DNA of 64,000 bases from Sphingomonas oryzagri (GCF_029906645.1 NZ_JARYGZ010000001.1:620001-684000); one strand, 5' to 3'. Positions 1 to 8,727 are shown, numbered from the stretch's first letter. Notes: generated by a model not told the origin, from the sequence alone. Made by a program: numbers and translations.

Positions 1-62
1 AAATCCAGAACAGCATCTCCTTCGAACCGCTCGCCGCGCTGCCGACGGCTGCGGCGGCCTGA
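1..62 (+). CDS. C-terminal tail of an upstream gene (possible OmpH/Skp paralogue), partial
   Basis: An open frame runs from the left edge to a TGA at 60-62 and encodes about 19 residues ending in LAALPTAAAA. Its stretch NSISFEPLAAL resembles the end of the next protein (SAISFNREVL), so the upstream gene may be a second OmpH-like chaperone in tandem. Only 17 nt separate its stop from the next start, which fits an operon. The rest lies outside the window, so the family is inferred from a very short match. Confidence 0.5.
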   Translation, partial: IQNSISFEPLAALPTAAAA

Positions 63-79
63 ATCCGGACTCTGGAACC

Positions 80-679
80 ATGAAGCCGTTTGCATTCCTC
101 GTGCTTTCGATCGCCCCGCTCCATCCGTTCGCAGCCCAGGCGGACGTTCCGCCGCAACCGGCCTCGGGCCTCGGCGGAACGCCGGTCGCAGGCCTCTGCA
201 TGCTTTCGCGACCAGCCGTATTCGCCAATTCCAAAGTGGGTATCGCTGCGGGCGAGCGTCTCAAGGAATTGACGCAGCAGGCCGATGCCGAACTCGCCCC
301 CGATCGCAAGGCGCTCGAGGCCGAGAGGCAGGCCCTTGCCGATCAAGCGGGCAAACTCAGTCCTTCCGACCGGCAGGCCCGGGTCCAGGCGGTCGAGCAG
401 CACGCCCGCGCGCTTCAGGCCAAGGCGGAGCAGCGCAACCGCGAGCTCGAAGCGACCAAGGTCAAGGTGATCGAGCAGATCGGCGCATCGATGCAGCCGA
501 TCGTTGCCCAGATCTACAAGGCGCGGGGCTGCGGTTTGCTGCTGGATCGCGGGAGTGTCATTGGCGGCAACATGGCCAACGATCTCACACCGCAGGTTGT
601 ACAGGCTCTCGATACGAAGATCTCCGCGATCTCCTTCAACCGGGAAGTCCTGACGGGCGCCGGAGATGGCAAACCCTGA
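80..679 (+). CDS. OmpH/Skp-like periplasmic chaperone
   Basis: This 199-residue protein looks like a Skp/OmpH chaperone, which holds unfolded outer-membrane proteins in the periplasm. It has an N-terminal signal peptide (hydrophobic residues 4-20, Ala-rich cleavage region near AQA-D). A long, charged, Ala/Gln/Glu-rich helical stretch at about residues 60-135 (repeated KAL.AE.QAL and QAKAEQRNRELEA segments) forms the coiled-coil tentacles of the family. A short conserved beta-rich C-terminal part contains GCGLLLDR. The length is normal for sphingomonad OmpH proteins. It follows the previous stop by 17 nt. The family call rests on composition and layout, not on a catalytic motif. Confidence 0.8.
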   Translation: MKPFAFLVLSIAPLHPFAAQADVPPQPASGLGGTPVAGLCMLSRPAVFANSKVGIAAGERLKELTQQADAELAPDRKALEAERQALADQAGKLSPSDRQARVQAVEQHARALQAKAEQRNRELEATKVKVIEQIGASMQPIVAQIYKARGCGLLLDRGSVIGGNMANDLTPQVVQALDTKISAISFNREVLTGAGDGKP

Positions 680-897
680 TCAATCGGATGCGCATGCACC
701 ACACTAGCAAGGTCGCGCATATGGACGATGCCCCTAGGAGAGCCCATCGACATCAGTCGGGCGGGAAACGAGCGACCGCTATCCTCCGATAGAGGTCCGA
801 AACTTGTCAGTCAGCTTTCGGCCAAATCCGAACTTTGTCACGCCCGCCGGAGCATTTGTTTGTCTTGTAAATCGCAGATGCTGGGTGTCCGGGTGCG
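680..897. other. Intergenic stretch with an imperfect direct repeat
   Basis: Between the chaperone and the convergent aldehyde dehydrogenase I see no gene. TCCGAAACTTGTCA (796-809) recurs as TCCGAACTTTGTCA (827-840), 12 of 14 bases identical with starts 31 nt apart. No clear terminator hairpin was found. The role is unknown. Confidence 0.35.
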
Positions 898-2364
898 CTA
901 TGCTATGCATCGTAAACGCATCCGGATCAGTTTCGGTTCGAGATAGGCTGAAAGCCCCTCCGGCCCGAGTTCGCGGCCGATCCCGCTCAGCTTGCAGCCG
1001 CCGAACGGCGCCTGCAATTCGGACGTGTCGTTCACGTTGAGGCCGATCATCCCGAAATCCAGCTCTTCCGCGATCCGCCAGCCGCGTTCGAGATCCTCGG
1101 TATAGAGATAGGCCGCCAGCCCGTAATCGAGGCCGTTGGCGACGCCCAGCATCTCGTCGAGCGTGTCGAACGGGCGGACGGCGGCGAGCGGCCCGAAGCT
1201 TTCCACCGACATCGGCAGACTGTCGAGGGACGCCCCGTCGATCACGGTCGGGCGGAAGAAATAGCCGCCCTCCAGCCCTTCCACCGTCTCGGACGCGCCG
1301 CCGGCGACGATCCGCCCGCCCTTGGCCACGGCGTCGGCGATATGCGCCTCGGTCCGGGCGATCACGTTCGGGTTGAGGACGGGGCCGTAGGCGATGGCGG
1401 GATCGAGGCCGTGGCCGAGACGGATGGCGTCCGTCTGCGCCGCCAGTGCCTCGACGAAGCGTCCATGGACCTCGCGCTGGACGAGGATACGGTTCACCGC
1501 GATGCAGATCTGCCCCATGTTGGAGAAGGATCGCCGCAGTGCCGCCTTGGCTGCCGCCTCGATATCGGCGTCGGCCATCACGATGAAGGGCGAGTGGCCC
1601 CCGAGTTCGAGGCTCAGCCGCTTGAGATTGCTGGCCGCGCGGCGCGCGATCTCCTGTCCCGCCGCGATCGAGGCGGTGGCCGAGATCATGGCGATGCCGG
1701 GATGCCCGGCCAGCGCAGCACCCGCTTCCGGTCCCGTACCGGGCAAATTGGCGAGGACGCCGGCGGGCAGGCCCGCATCCTCGAAGCAGCGCACCACCTC
1801 GGCGATGGCGAACGGTGTTTCGTGCGGCGGCTTGATGATTGCCGGGCAGCCGGCGGCCAGCGCCGGGGCGAGCTTCCAGCAATAGAGATCGACCGGATAG
1901 TTCCACGGCACGATGCCGGCGACGATGCCGACGGGCACGTTCGTCACGACGTTGCGCACCTCGGGCGAGACGCTTGGCCGGAGCGATCCGCCGATGCGGC
2001 GCCCTTCCTCCGCATAATAGCGGATCACCTCGACGCCGAAATCGATCTCCTTGCGCGCATCGGGCAGCGGCTTGCCCTGTTCGAGCGTGAGGATGCGCGC
2101 GATCGCATCGGCACGCTCGGCGATCAGATCGGCCGCACGGTGCAGCAGTGCGGCCCGTCGATCCGCCCCGACCTTCGCCCACGCCCGGCGCACCTTCCGT
2201 GCCGCCTCGACCGCCAGATCGACATCCTGGCCGGTCGCGAGCGCCGTCGTGCCGATCGGCAGGCCGGTCGCCGGATCGACGACGGTGAAGCTCCCGCCCT
2301 CGACCGGCTGATGCCATGCGCCGCCGTAATAGAGCCCGGTCTCGTGGGTCTGTGCCATGCTCAT
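898..2364 (-). CDS. NAD(P)-dependent aldehyde dehydrogenase
   Basis: This 488-residue ALDH-superfamily enzyme oxidises an aldehyde to its acid. The family motifs are present: PWNYP with the oxyanion Asn near residue 155, cofactor-binding KPP near 178, general-base Glu in LELGG near 253, and nucleophile Cys in GQICIAVNR near 287. The start chosen is the ATG at 2364, which overlaps the TGA of the upstream SIS gene as ATGA; an ATG at 2358 or a longer start at 2385 are alternatives. It is the last gene of the GntR-headed operon and probably oxidises an aldehyde from the kinase/phosphorylase pathway. The substrate cannot be told from sequence. Confidence 0.92.
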   Translation of the reverse strand: MSMAQTHETGLYYGGAWHQPVEGGSFTVVDPATGLPIGTTALATGQDVDLAVEAARKVRRAWAKVGADRRAALLHRAADLIAERADAIARILTLEQGKPLPDARKEIDFGVEVIRYYAEEGRRIGGSLRPSVSPEVRNVVTNVPVGIVAGIVPWNYPVDLYCWKLAPALAAGCPAIIKPPHETPFAIAEVVRCFEDAGLPAGVLANLPGTGPEAGAALAGHPGIAMISATASIAAGQEIARRAASNLKRLSLELGGHSPFIVMADADIEAAAKAALRRSFSNMGQICIAVNRILVQREVHGRFVEALAAQTDAIRLGHGLDPAIAYGPVLNPNVIARTEAHIADAVAKGGRIVAGGASETVEGLEGGYFFRPTVIDGASLDSLPMSVESFGPLAAVRPFDTLDEMLGVANGLDYGLAAYLYTEDLERGWRIAEELDFGMIGLNVNDTSELQAPFGGCKLSGIGRELGPEGLSAYLEPKLIRMRLRCIA

Positions 2365-3125
2365 CGTGCCCGCAGCCTGCGCCACAGTTCCGCGTAATTG
2401 CGGTCGTTCTGGGCGTCCGCGCTCTTCTTCTCGGTGGTGTTGGGGCTCACCATGATGTGCGTGTCTACGCCGCGCGCCTTCAGCTTCGCGACGGTCGCGG
2501 CGTTGATCGCCTGGCCGATCGCGATGGTGATGCTGGTCGATGTGGCGCCGGTACGCCCCACCACGCCCTTGACCTCCAGCCCGGCATCGCCCCTCGGCAC
2601 GCCGGTATCGATCACCACGTCGGCCACCTCGAACAGTCGCTTGCCCGAGGAATGGCGGGACGGCGTGCTGGAGGAATGGGGCAGGGAGGTGACGCCGATC
2701 ACCTTCATTCCCCGCGCCTTGGCGCCCAGCGCCATGTCGAGCGTAACGGCATTGAGGCCGGAGTGGGAGAAGATCAGCATCGCGTCGCCGGCCAAGGTCT
2801 GGTGCGAGCTCAGGATCGCATCGCCATAGCCTTCCTGCGCGTGGATGAAGCGATATTGCCGCGCGCCCATGTCACCCAGCACGCGGTGGAAGGAGATCAT
2901 CGTGCTCTCCACGATCGGGCGGAAGCCGACGACGGTTCCGGTGCGGGGGAACATCTCCAGCGCGGGGAAGGCGCCGTGGCCCGTGCCGAAGGTGAAGACG
3001 AGGCGATCGGCGGCGATCGCGTCCGCGCAGATTTCGGCGGCCTCGTCGATCAAATGCTCCTGGGTCTGGAACACGGTGTCCAGGCGCGCGGACAGCATGC
3101 GGTGATAGTCGGCGATGATCGACAT
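2361..3125 (-). CDS. SIS-domain sugar isomerase-like protein
   Basis: This 254-residue protein has the fold of sugar-isomerase (SIS) domains, which bind phosphosugars. Supporting motifs are FTFGTGHG (about residues 44-51), the loop IFSHSG and the later VIGVTSLPHS segment typical of SIS nucleotide/sugar-phosphate loops. It resembles the single-domain sugar isomerase group of about 245 residues. The start at 3125 has GGGAGA just upstream. It sits between a nucleoside phosphorylase and an ALDH, so a role in converting the pentose phosphate released by phosphorolysis is plausible. The precise reaction is not known. Confidence 0.82.
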   Translation of the reverse strand: MSIIADYHRMLSARLDTVFQTQEHLIDEAAEICADAIAADRLVFTFGTGHGAFPALEMFPRTGTVVGFRPIVESTMISFHRVLGDMGARQYRFIHAQEGYGDAILSSHQTLAGDAMLIFSHSGLNAVTLDMALGAKARGMKVIGVTSLPHSSSTPSRHSSGKRLFEVADVVIDTGVPRGDAGLEVKGVVGRTGATSTSITIAIGQAINAATVAKLKARGVDTHIMVSPNTTEKKSADAQNDRNYAELWRRLRAR

Positions 3126-3150
3126 CGATGGTCTCCCGGATGCGAAGGGG

Positions 3151-3906
3151 TCAGGCGGGTTCGGCGGGCTGCAGGCCGGCGAGCGTATCGAGCGCGGTGA
3201 GGAACAGGCGGCGTTCCAGCAGGTCCATTTCCTCGCCGTCGATCTTGGCCTGCGTCTCGCTGTCGACGGTCGCGACGCAGAGGCTGCCCGCCGCCACGCC
3301 CAGCGCTCTTGCGGCGGTGAAGATGGCGGAGCTTTCCATGTCGGTGACGAGGACACCTTCGCGCAACAGGTTGCGGCGGACGTCGGCGACCCGCTGGCGG
3401 GTTTCGGCCTCCAGCGAGAACATGTCGCGGTAGAAGCCGTCGAAGCTCGCGAAGCGACCCTTGCGCCACGGGATGTCGGCAGCGGTGACGGCGCGTTCGA
3501 GGGTCTCGACGAGGCGTGGCGCGGCGGCGACCGGGCCGCCCGATCCGCCATAGGCGAGGGTCGCCCCATCGGTCCCGATAGCCTCGCTTGCGATCAGGAA
3601 CTCGCCCAGCTTCACCGGAGGCAGGGCCATCGACGTGCCGATCCGCAGGAAGGTAGCGGCGCCCAGATCCGCCAGCTCATGCAGCACGATTGTCGCGATC
3701 GGGCCGCCCATGCCGAAGGCCGATGCGGTGACGCGCACGCCCTTGTGATAGCCGGAGATCGTCCGCAGCCCCCGATTTTCCTTCACCCAATGCACGTCGT
3801 CGAGGATCGCGGCGAGGCGCGATACCCGCCCCGGATCGCCGATCAGCAGCACGCGGTCCGCAATCTCGTTTTCGTCGCAGCCGATATACCAGGCGCGTTT
3901 CGCCAC
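3151..3906 (-). CDS. Nucleoside phosphorylase (PNP/UDP family)
   Basis: This 251-residue protein belongs to the trimeric/hexameric nucleoside phosphorylase family (uridine or purine nucleoside phosphorylase), which splits a riboside with phosphate into free base and ribose 1-phosphate. Motifs: GDPGR at residues 23-27 (phosphate site), FGMGGPI near 64-70, RIGTS near 88-92, and DMESS at 189-193, where the Glu contacts ribose. The phosphate-loop sequence RIGTSMAL departs from the common RxGTxGxx, so base specificity may be unusual. It is the fourth gene of the GntR operon, between a PfkB kinase and the SIS gene. Confidence 0.9.
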   Translation of the reverse strand: MAKRAWYIGCDENEIADRVLLIGDPGRVSRLAAILDDVHWVKENRGLRTISGYHKGVRVTASAFGMGGPIATIVLHELADLGAATFLRIGTSMALPPVKLGEFLIASEAIGTDGATLAYGGSGGPVAAAPRLVETLERAVTAADIPWRKGRFASFDGFYRDMFSLEAETRQRVADVRRNLLREGVLVTDMESSAIFTAARALGVAAGSLCVATVDSETQAKIDGEEMDLLERRLFLTALDTLAGLQPAEPA

Positions 3907-3927
3907 TTCTCTCTCCCTGTTCGGACG

Positions 3928-4788
3928 TTACAGGCCGGATCGCGGCCTCAAGAGGTCTGCCGCCGCCGAGACACCCGCCTCGACCGCGCGCAGGATGTCG
4001 GTCTCGCCCGCGATCAGCGCGGCCAGCGTGCCGCCGGCGAGCGTGTCGCCCGCGCCCGTGGTGTCGCGCGCGTCGATCGGGCTGACGGCGATCGGCGTGG
4101 TCCGCGTCTGCTCGTGGACCAGCACTTCCCCGGCGCCGTTGGTCTGGATGATGATGCGGTCGCCGCGATCGCCGCCCAGCGCCTCGTCGACCCAGGGAAG
4201 TTCGCGCGCATTGCAGAAGATGTAGCGCGCGCGGCTCGCCAGCTGCTGGCGAAAGTGGGGTGGGAAGGAGGCCGGATCGTTCTTGGTGACCCAGGCGATG
4301 ACGGCGTCCGGCCGGGTCAGCGACAGGGCCTGTTCGGCCGCCTGCGGGGGCGCCACCGTCATGCAGACGAAATCCGCCGCCGCGAGGACGTCGGCCTGCG
4401 CTGGTGTCACCGCCTCGCGCCCTGACAGCCCGAAATCGATGAGGCAGGCACAGGCGCCATCATCCTCGTAGACGAGGAAGCAGAGCGGCGTGTCGCCGCC
4501 TTCGATCACCGCCATGCCGGCGTCGCTCATGCCCTGCGCGGTGCAATGGCCGCGATATTGCGCACCCGGCACATCGTCACCGATCCACGTTACCAGCGCG
4601 GTGTCCGCGCCGGTCCGCGCGATCGGCATTCCGGCATAGAAATGGCATCCGCCCGGCCGGGGCCAGGGGCCGCCGCCACGATGGCGGATCGGGGTGGTCC
4701 AGTGCGAGCGGAACTGGCCGGCGAGCTGGATCGGATGATCGAGCGCCGCATAGCCGACGAGCGCCACCCTTTTTGGTACACTGGTCAT
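3928..4788 (-). CDS. PfkB/ribokinase-family carbohydrate kinase
   Basis: This 286-residue kinase of the PfkB family phosphorylates a sugar or nucleoside. The C-terminal signature DTTGAGDTLAGG has the catalytic Asp at about 248, and the N-terminal part has a Gly-rich region (RHRGGGPW...GG) for substrate binding. The start is the ATG at 4788, which forms an ATGA overlap with the stop of the cysteine hydrolase; a longer in-frame start lies inside that gene. Together with the phosphorylase it suggests handling of a ribose or other sugar unit. Ribokinase is the nearest functional guess, but sugar specificity is not readable here. Confidence 0.88.
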   Translation of the reverse strand: MTSVPKRVALVGYAALDHPIQLAGQFRSHWTTPIRHRGGGPWPRPGGCHFYAGMPIARTGADTALVTWIGDDVPGAQYRGHCTAQGMSDAGMAVIEGGDTPLCFLVYEDDGACACLIDFGLSGREAVTPAQADVLAAADFVCMTVAPPQAAEQALSLTRPDAVIAWVTKNDPASFPPHFRQQLASRARYIFCNARELPWVDEALGGDRGDRIIIQTNGAGEVLVHEQTRTTPIAVSPIDARDTTGAGDTLAGGTLAALIAGETDILRAVEAGVSAAADLLRPRSGL

Positions 4789-5372
4789 CCGAGCGCCGCT
4801 TCCGCATCGGCGAGCGACACGCTCCAGCCCATGTAGCGATCGATATCCTCGGCCGATGCGGCTTCCAGATTGGCGCGGTTGGAATTGGTCGCGTCGCGCG
4901 CCAGCAGGCAGCGATAACCGAGGCCGAACCCGTCCTGAATCGTGGCGCGCACGCACACGTTGGTCTTCACCCCCGCAACGACCAGACGTTCGATCCCGTT
5001 CTCGCGCAGTGCGGTATCGAGGTCGGTGCCGAAGAAGGCGCTGAACCGCCGCTTCACGATCGTGATCTCGTTGGCCGGGGTGGGCACGGCGGGGCCGAAG
5101 CCCTGGAAGAATTCGGCGTCGAACTCCGCCTCGATGCAGTGGCCGGGCAGCTTGTGGCTCTCGAAATCGGGGGCGCCCGGCCGATGGCGATCGGCGACGT
5201 GGACGATCAGCCGGCCTCGCTCGCGGGCATAAGCGAGCAGTCTCGTCAGATTGGGGACGATCGTCTCGACCGCCGGATAATAATTGCCGCCGTCCGGATG
5301 CAGGAAACTGTTCTGCAGGTCGATCAGGACGAGCGCGGTGCGCTCCGGCGATACGACGTCCCAGGCCAGCAT
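4785..5372 (-). CDS. Isochorismatase-like cysteine hydrolase with nicotinamidase-type metal site
   Basis: This 195-residue protein is an isochorismatase-superfamily cysteine hydrolase, the group with nicotinamidases and ureidoacrylate or N-carbamoyl amidases. The catalytic triad is visible: Asp18 in LIDLQNSF, Lys107 in IVKRRFSAF and Cys140 in VKTNVCV. The segment DRH (61-63) followed by H73 and LPGHCI (H78) matches the metal-binding Asp-x-His...His layout of nicotinamidase PncA, which many other family members lack. The start overlaps the regulator's stop as TGATG, indicating translational coupling. Cleavage of an amide released from a riboside is an attractive but unproven role. Confidence 0.87.
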   Translation of the reverse strand: MLAWDVVSPERTALVLIDLQNSFLHPDGGNYYPAVETIVPNLTRLLAYARERGRLIVHVADRHRPGAPDFESHKLPGHCIEAEFDAEFFQGFGPAVPTPANEITIVKRRFSAFFGTDLDTALRENGIERLVVAGVKTNVCVRATIQDGFGLGYRCLLARDATNSNRANLEAASAEDIDRYMGWSVSLADAEAALG

Positions 5373-6169
5373 CAGTGTGTATCAGCCGGTTGAGCGAACT
5401 GGTGCGGCGACCCCATGCTGGTGATGCCGCGATTGCGCGTCAGCCGCGTCTCATAGCTGTATGAGTCGCCGACGTAGCTGGTTTCGACCAGCTCGACGAT
5501 GCGACCGGCTTCGTCGAAGGCGCGGCGGTTGATCGCCATCAGCGCGGTGCCCGAAGGGACGCCGAGCAGCGCGGCCTCCTCCGGCGAGGCGGAGCGCGCC
5601 CGCAACAGTTCGTCGGCATGGTCGGCGACGATGCCCACCTCTTCCATCGACTGATGCAGCGAGAATTCGGGGGCGTGCAGCAATTCGGCTCCATCCGCCG
5701 TCAGCGCCGGGATGCGCGACGCGACCAGTTCGGGGACGACGCTGTTGTGGATCGCCCAGGGGATGCCATCGACCATGCGCAGGCGGGAAAGCCGGACGGA
5801 CGGAGTGCCGCAGCCATATTGCTGCGATTCCGCCGCCGTCAGCCAGCCGACGGATAGGATGCGATGTGATGGCGTCCGCCCCTGATCGCGAACGGCGCGC
5901 GAGAAGCCGGTCAGGAAACCCGGCTGGCGGTGTAGGGACGGGCGCGACACATAAGTGCCGTCGCCCTGCCGGCGGTGGGCGAGGCCTTCCTGCAGGAGGA
6001 TTTCTATCGCCCGCACCACGGTGCCCCGGCTGACGCTATATTCGCGGCACAGCTGGGGTTCGCTGGGCAACTGGTCGCCCGGTTGCCAACGTCGCGACAG
6101 GATGCCTGCGCGGAGTTCGTCGGCGATCTGGATGTAGAGCGGCCCAGGGCGTGCCATCTGTCTGATCAT
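5372..6169 (-). CDS. GntR/HutC-family transcriptional regulator
   Basis: This 265-residue regulator has an N-terminal GntR winged helix-turn-helix (about residues 10-75; PLYIQIADELRAGIL, LPSEPQL, SRGTVVRAI, DGTYV) and a C-terminal UTRA effector domain (about 90-240), as in HutC. The ATG at 6169 has AGGAGAG a few bases upstream. It heads the six-gene catabolic operon and is divergent from a TBDR gene. Two identical palindromes in the intergenic region are probable operators, so it likely represses both itself and the receptor until an effector, perhaps a pathway intermediate, binds UTRA. Confidence 0.9.
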   Translation of the reverse strand: MIRQMARPGPLYIQIADELRAGILSRRWQPGDQLPSEPQLCREYSVSRGTVVRAIEILLQEGLAHRRQGDGTYVSRPSLHRQPGFLTGFSRAVRDQGRTPSHRILSVGWLTAAESQQYGCGTPSVRLSRLRMVDGIPWAIHNSVVPELVASRIPALTADGAELLHAPEFSLHQSMEEVGIVADHADELLRARSASPEEAALLGVPSGTALMAINRRAFDEAGRIVELVETSYVGDSYSYETRLTRNRGITSMGSPHQFAQPADTH

Positions 6170-6192
6170 GCTTCTCTCCTAGGTTCAACAGC

Positions 6193-6204
6193 TTGACTAG
6201 TCAA
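6193..6204. promoter_or_regulatory. Palindromic operator candidate, copy 1
   Basis: TTGACTAGTCAA is a perfect 12-bp palindrome lying about 24 bp upstream of the GntR start codon. An identical copy lies 92 bp away. GntR-family dimers bind short palindromes of this kind, so autoregulation is likely (inference). Confidence 0.7.
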
Positions 6205-6284
6205 CTGCTCGTTTTTCGACTTCTTTTATATCGCTGTTATAAAACAATAAAATTACAAAACCTTTGAAACGATCAAACGATCGG
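6205..6284. promoter_or_regulatory. AT-rich divergent promoter region
   Basis: The 80 bp between the two palindromes are strikingly AT-rich against the GC-rich surroundings and contain TATAAA-like elements on both strands (near 6239-6244). A tandem AAACGATC repeat is at 6267-6282. This is the expected place for the divergent promoters of the GntR operon and the receptor gene. Exact start sites are not determinable by eye. Confidence 0.55.
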
Positions 6285-6296
6285 TTGACTAGTCAA
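6285..6296. promoter_or_regulatory. Palindromic operator candidate, copy 2
   Basis: This is a second exact copy of TTGACTAGTCAA, 164 bp before the receptor start. Its left half TTGACT could serve as a -35 element, with TAACGA at 6308-6313 after a 17-bp spacer, so a bound repressor would block the TBDR promoter (inference). Confidence 0.7.
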
Positions 6297-6459
6297 TATG
6301 TCAGGCGTAACGATTCGTGACGATCGCGTGAAAGCTCGGTCGCGGCAAGCCATCCCGCTCGCAAGGGTGTGAGAGATGGTCCGCGCCGGGAGGAAGACAG
6401 GGCATGAGCCGCCCGGCACATGCCCCTCTCAAATACTGCAAGTCATGAAGGGGCTGTGC

Positions 6460-8727
6460 ATGACCGTTTTCGTCCGTAGATCGTCGCTTCTCGCCGGCGT
6501 GTCGCTGGCCCTGCTGTTCGGCGCAGGTGGTGCCGCGCTTGCGGCGGATGCCGCGCCCGAAGCGGCCCCCGCGCCGGATAGCGGCGAGATCGTCGTGACC
6601 GCGCAGCATCGCGCGGAACGTCTCGACAAGGTCGGCATCACCATCGATGCCTTCGACGGGAACCGCCTGCGCGAAGCCGGGGCCAGCACGGTGCGCGATC
6701 TGGCTTTCTATACGCCGAACCTCGCGGTGCATCTTCCCTTCGGTGAGAACAGCTATCCCGAAATCACGCTGCGCGGCATGAGCGCGGACAATTTCAACGA
6801 GACGTCGCCGCAGACCACCGGCGTCTATGTCGATGGCGTTTACCAGTCGTCCGCGCCGATGCTCGCCTTCCAGATGTTCGACCAGGAACGGGTCGAGGTG
6901 CTGAAGGGGCCGCAGGGCACGCTCTACGGCCGCAACACCACCGCGGGCGCGGTCAACTTCATCTCCCGCCAGCCTACCTTCATGTCGGAAGGTTATATCC
7001 AGGCCGATTATGGGCGGTACGACTATACCAATTTCGAGGGCGCCTATGGTGGCCCGCTGGTGGGTGACTCGCTGGCCGGGCGCTTCGCGGCGAAAATCGT
7101 GCGCCAGTGGGGCGGCCCGCAGGTCGATCCGACCGGGGGCGACAACAAGGGGCAGACGGACACCGGTTATTTCCGGGGATCGCTGCTCTACCGTGACGGG
7201 GACAAGCTGCGCATCTCGCTGGTCGGCCATGGCGGTTTCGACAAGTCGGACTCTTGGCCCTATGTCGAGGTCGCGGCGCTGGTGCCGCAGGGGCAGCCGA
7301 ATGCCGGGCAGATCTGCCCGCAATGGCTGGCGGGCGACATTTCCGGCGCGAACGCCAATTGCGTGGACGTATCGGGCAACCGCAAGACCACCAAGAGCCC
7401 CTACGATAATCCGCGCAGCCTCTACGGCAAGCATGACGACAGCACCTACGGCGGCGTGGCGCAGATCGACTACAAGCCGATCGATGCGATCAAGATCACG
7501 TCCGTCACCGCCTACGATCATCTCAAGCGCCGCGAAGGGCTGGACGAGGATGGCGGCGTGGGCGTCGTCACCGATACCGTGCGCGGCAGCAAGGTCGATC
7601 AATTCTCGCAGGAACTGCGCATCGCCTCCGATACGAGCGGGCCGCTCAGCTGGATCGCCGGCGGCTATTATTCATGGGATCGCCTCAACGGCTCGCCGAT
7701 CTTCATCTCGGATTTCACCGACTGGTTCGGCGCCTCGACCGCCGACTATGAGAAGCTGACGACGCAGACCGGCGCGATCTTCGGCCAGGCCGACTATAAG
7801 GTGACGAACACGCTCAAGCTCACGGCAGGTATCCGCGAGACTTGGGTGCATCGCCATTTCGACTATACCGAATATTCGATCCCCACGGGCGGCACCGCAT
7901 CGGTCGCTTTCGCCGGCACCAACCACATGAACCAGAGCGACTGGTCCGGAAAGATCGGCGTCGATTACACGCCGACCGACCATGTGCTGCTCTATGGCAG
8001 CATCTCGCGCGGCTTCGATGCCGGCACGTTCAATTCCTATTTCCTGAGCAGCCAGGCAGCGCTCGAGCCGACCAAGCAGGAAACCGTCACCGCGTACGAG
8101 GTCGGCTTCAAGGCGACGGTCATGCCGGGGCTCAGGATCAACGGCGCGGCCTTCTACAATCGCTGGAAGAACATCATCCTGACCGAGATCGAGAACCGTA
8201 CGGGTGTCAACGCTCCCTATCTCACCAACGGCAAGGGGGCCGACATCGCCGGCGGCGAACTGGAGATCGACTGGCGGCCGATGCGCGGCCTGAGCCTCAG
8301 CGGCGGCGCCAGCTACACCTACCAGAAGCTCGACGACCTGTTCGAGCAGGATCTGTTCGGCAACGTCGTCAACCTGAAGGGAGGGCGCCTCGCCAATTCG
8401 CCCAAGTGGACGCTCAACGGCACCGCCCGCTACGAGATACCGCTGTCGGAAAGCTACAAGCTCGTGCCGCAGTTCGACGTCAAATATGAAAGCCGGGCGC
8501 AGCGCGACCTGCTCAACACCAAGATCCTGCAGACGCCGCCGCACGCGCTGGTCAACGGACGTCTGGCGCTGCAGAACGACAAGGGTTGGGAAGCAGCACT
8601 TTGGGTGCGCAACCTCACCAACCGGATCTATGTGGCGGAAGGCTATCAGGTCGTCGGCGGCGGCTATTCGGGCCTCGTCTACAACATGCCGAGGACGTAC
8701 GGGATCAGCATGTCGAAGAAGTTCTGA
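6460..8727 (+). CDS. TonB-dependent outer-membrane receptor (1)
   Basis: This 755-residue outer-membrane TBDR performs energised uptake of a specific ligand. It has a signal peptide (RRSSLLAGVSLALLFGAGGAALA), a TonB box-like EIVVTAQ, a plug domain (LRGMSADNF, GVYVDGVYQ, VEVLKGPQGTLYGRN) and a beta-barrel ending in the required aromatic residue (SMSKKF). Of several in-frame ATGs I chose 6460, with GAAGGGG about 6 nt upstream. It is divergent from the GntR operon and followed after 36 nt by an MFS transporter, so receptor and carrier probably import the substrate of the phosphorylase/kinase pathway. Ligand unknown; not an obvious siderophore subtype. Confidence 0.94.
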   Translation: MTVFVRRSSLLAGVSLALLFGAGGAALAADAAPEAAPAPDSGEIVVTAQHRAERLDKVGITIDAFDGNRLREAGASTVRDLAFYTPNLAVHLPFGENSYPEITLRGMSADNFNETSPQTTGVYVDGVYQSSAPMLAFQMFDQERVEVLKGPQGTLYGRNTTAGAVNFISRQPTFMSEGYIQADYGRYDYTNFEGAYGGPLVGDSLAGRFAAKIVRQWGGPQVDPTGGDNKGQTDTGYFRGSLLYRDGDKLRISLVGHGGFDKSDSWPYVEVAALVPQGQPNAGQICPQWLAGDISGANANCVDVSGNRKTTKSPYDNPRSLYGKHDDSTYGGVAQIDYKPIDAIKITSVTAYDHLKRREGLDEDGGVGVVTDTVRGSKVDQFSQELRIASDTSGPLSWIAGGYYSWDRLNGSPIFISDFTDWFGASTADYEKLTTQTGAIFGQADYKVTNTLKLTAGIRETWVHRHFDYTEYSIPTGGTASVAFAGTNHMNQSDWSGKIGVDYTPTDHVLLYGSISRGFDAGTFNSYFLSSQAALEPTKQETVTAYEVGFKATVMPGLRINGAAFYNRWKNIILTEIENRTGVNAPYLTNGKGADIAGGELEIDWRPMRGLSLSGGASYTYQKLDDLFEQDLFGNVVNLKGGRLANSPKWTLNGTARYEIPLSESYKLVPQFDVKYESRAQRDLLNTKILQTPPHALVNGRLALQNDKGWEAALWVRNLTNRIYVAEGYQVVGGGYSGLVYNMPRTYGISMSKKF

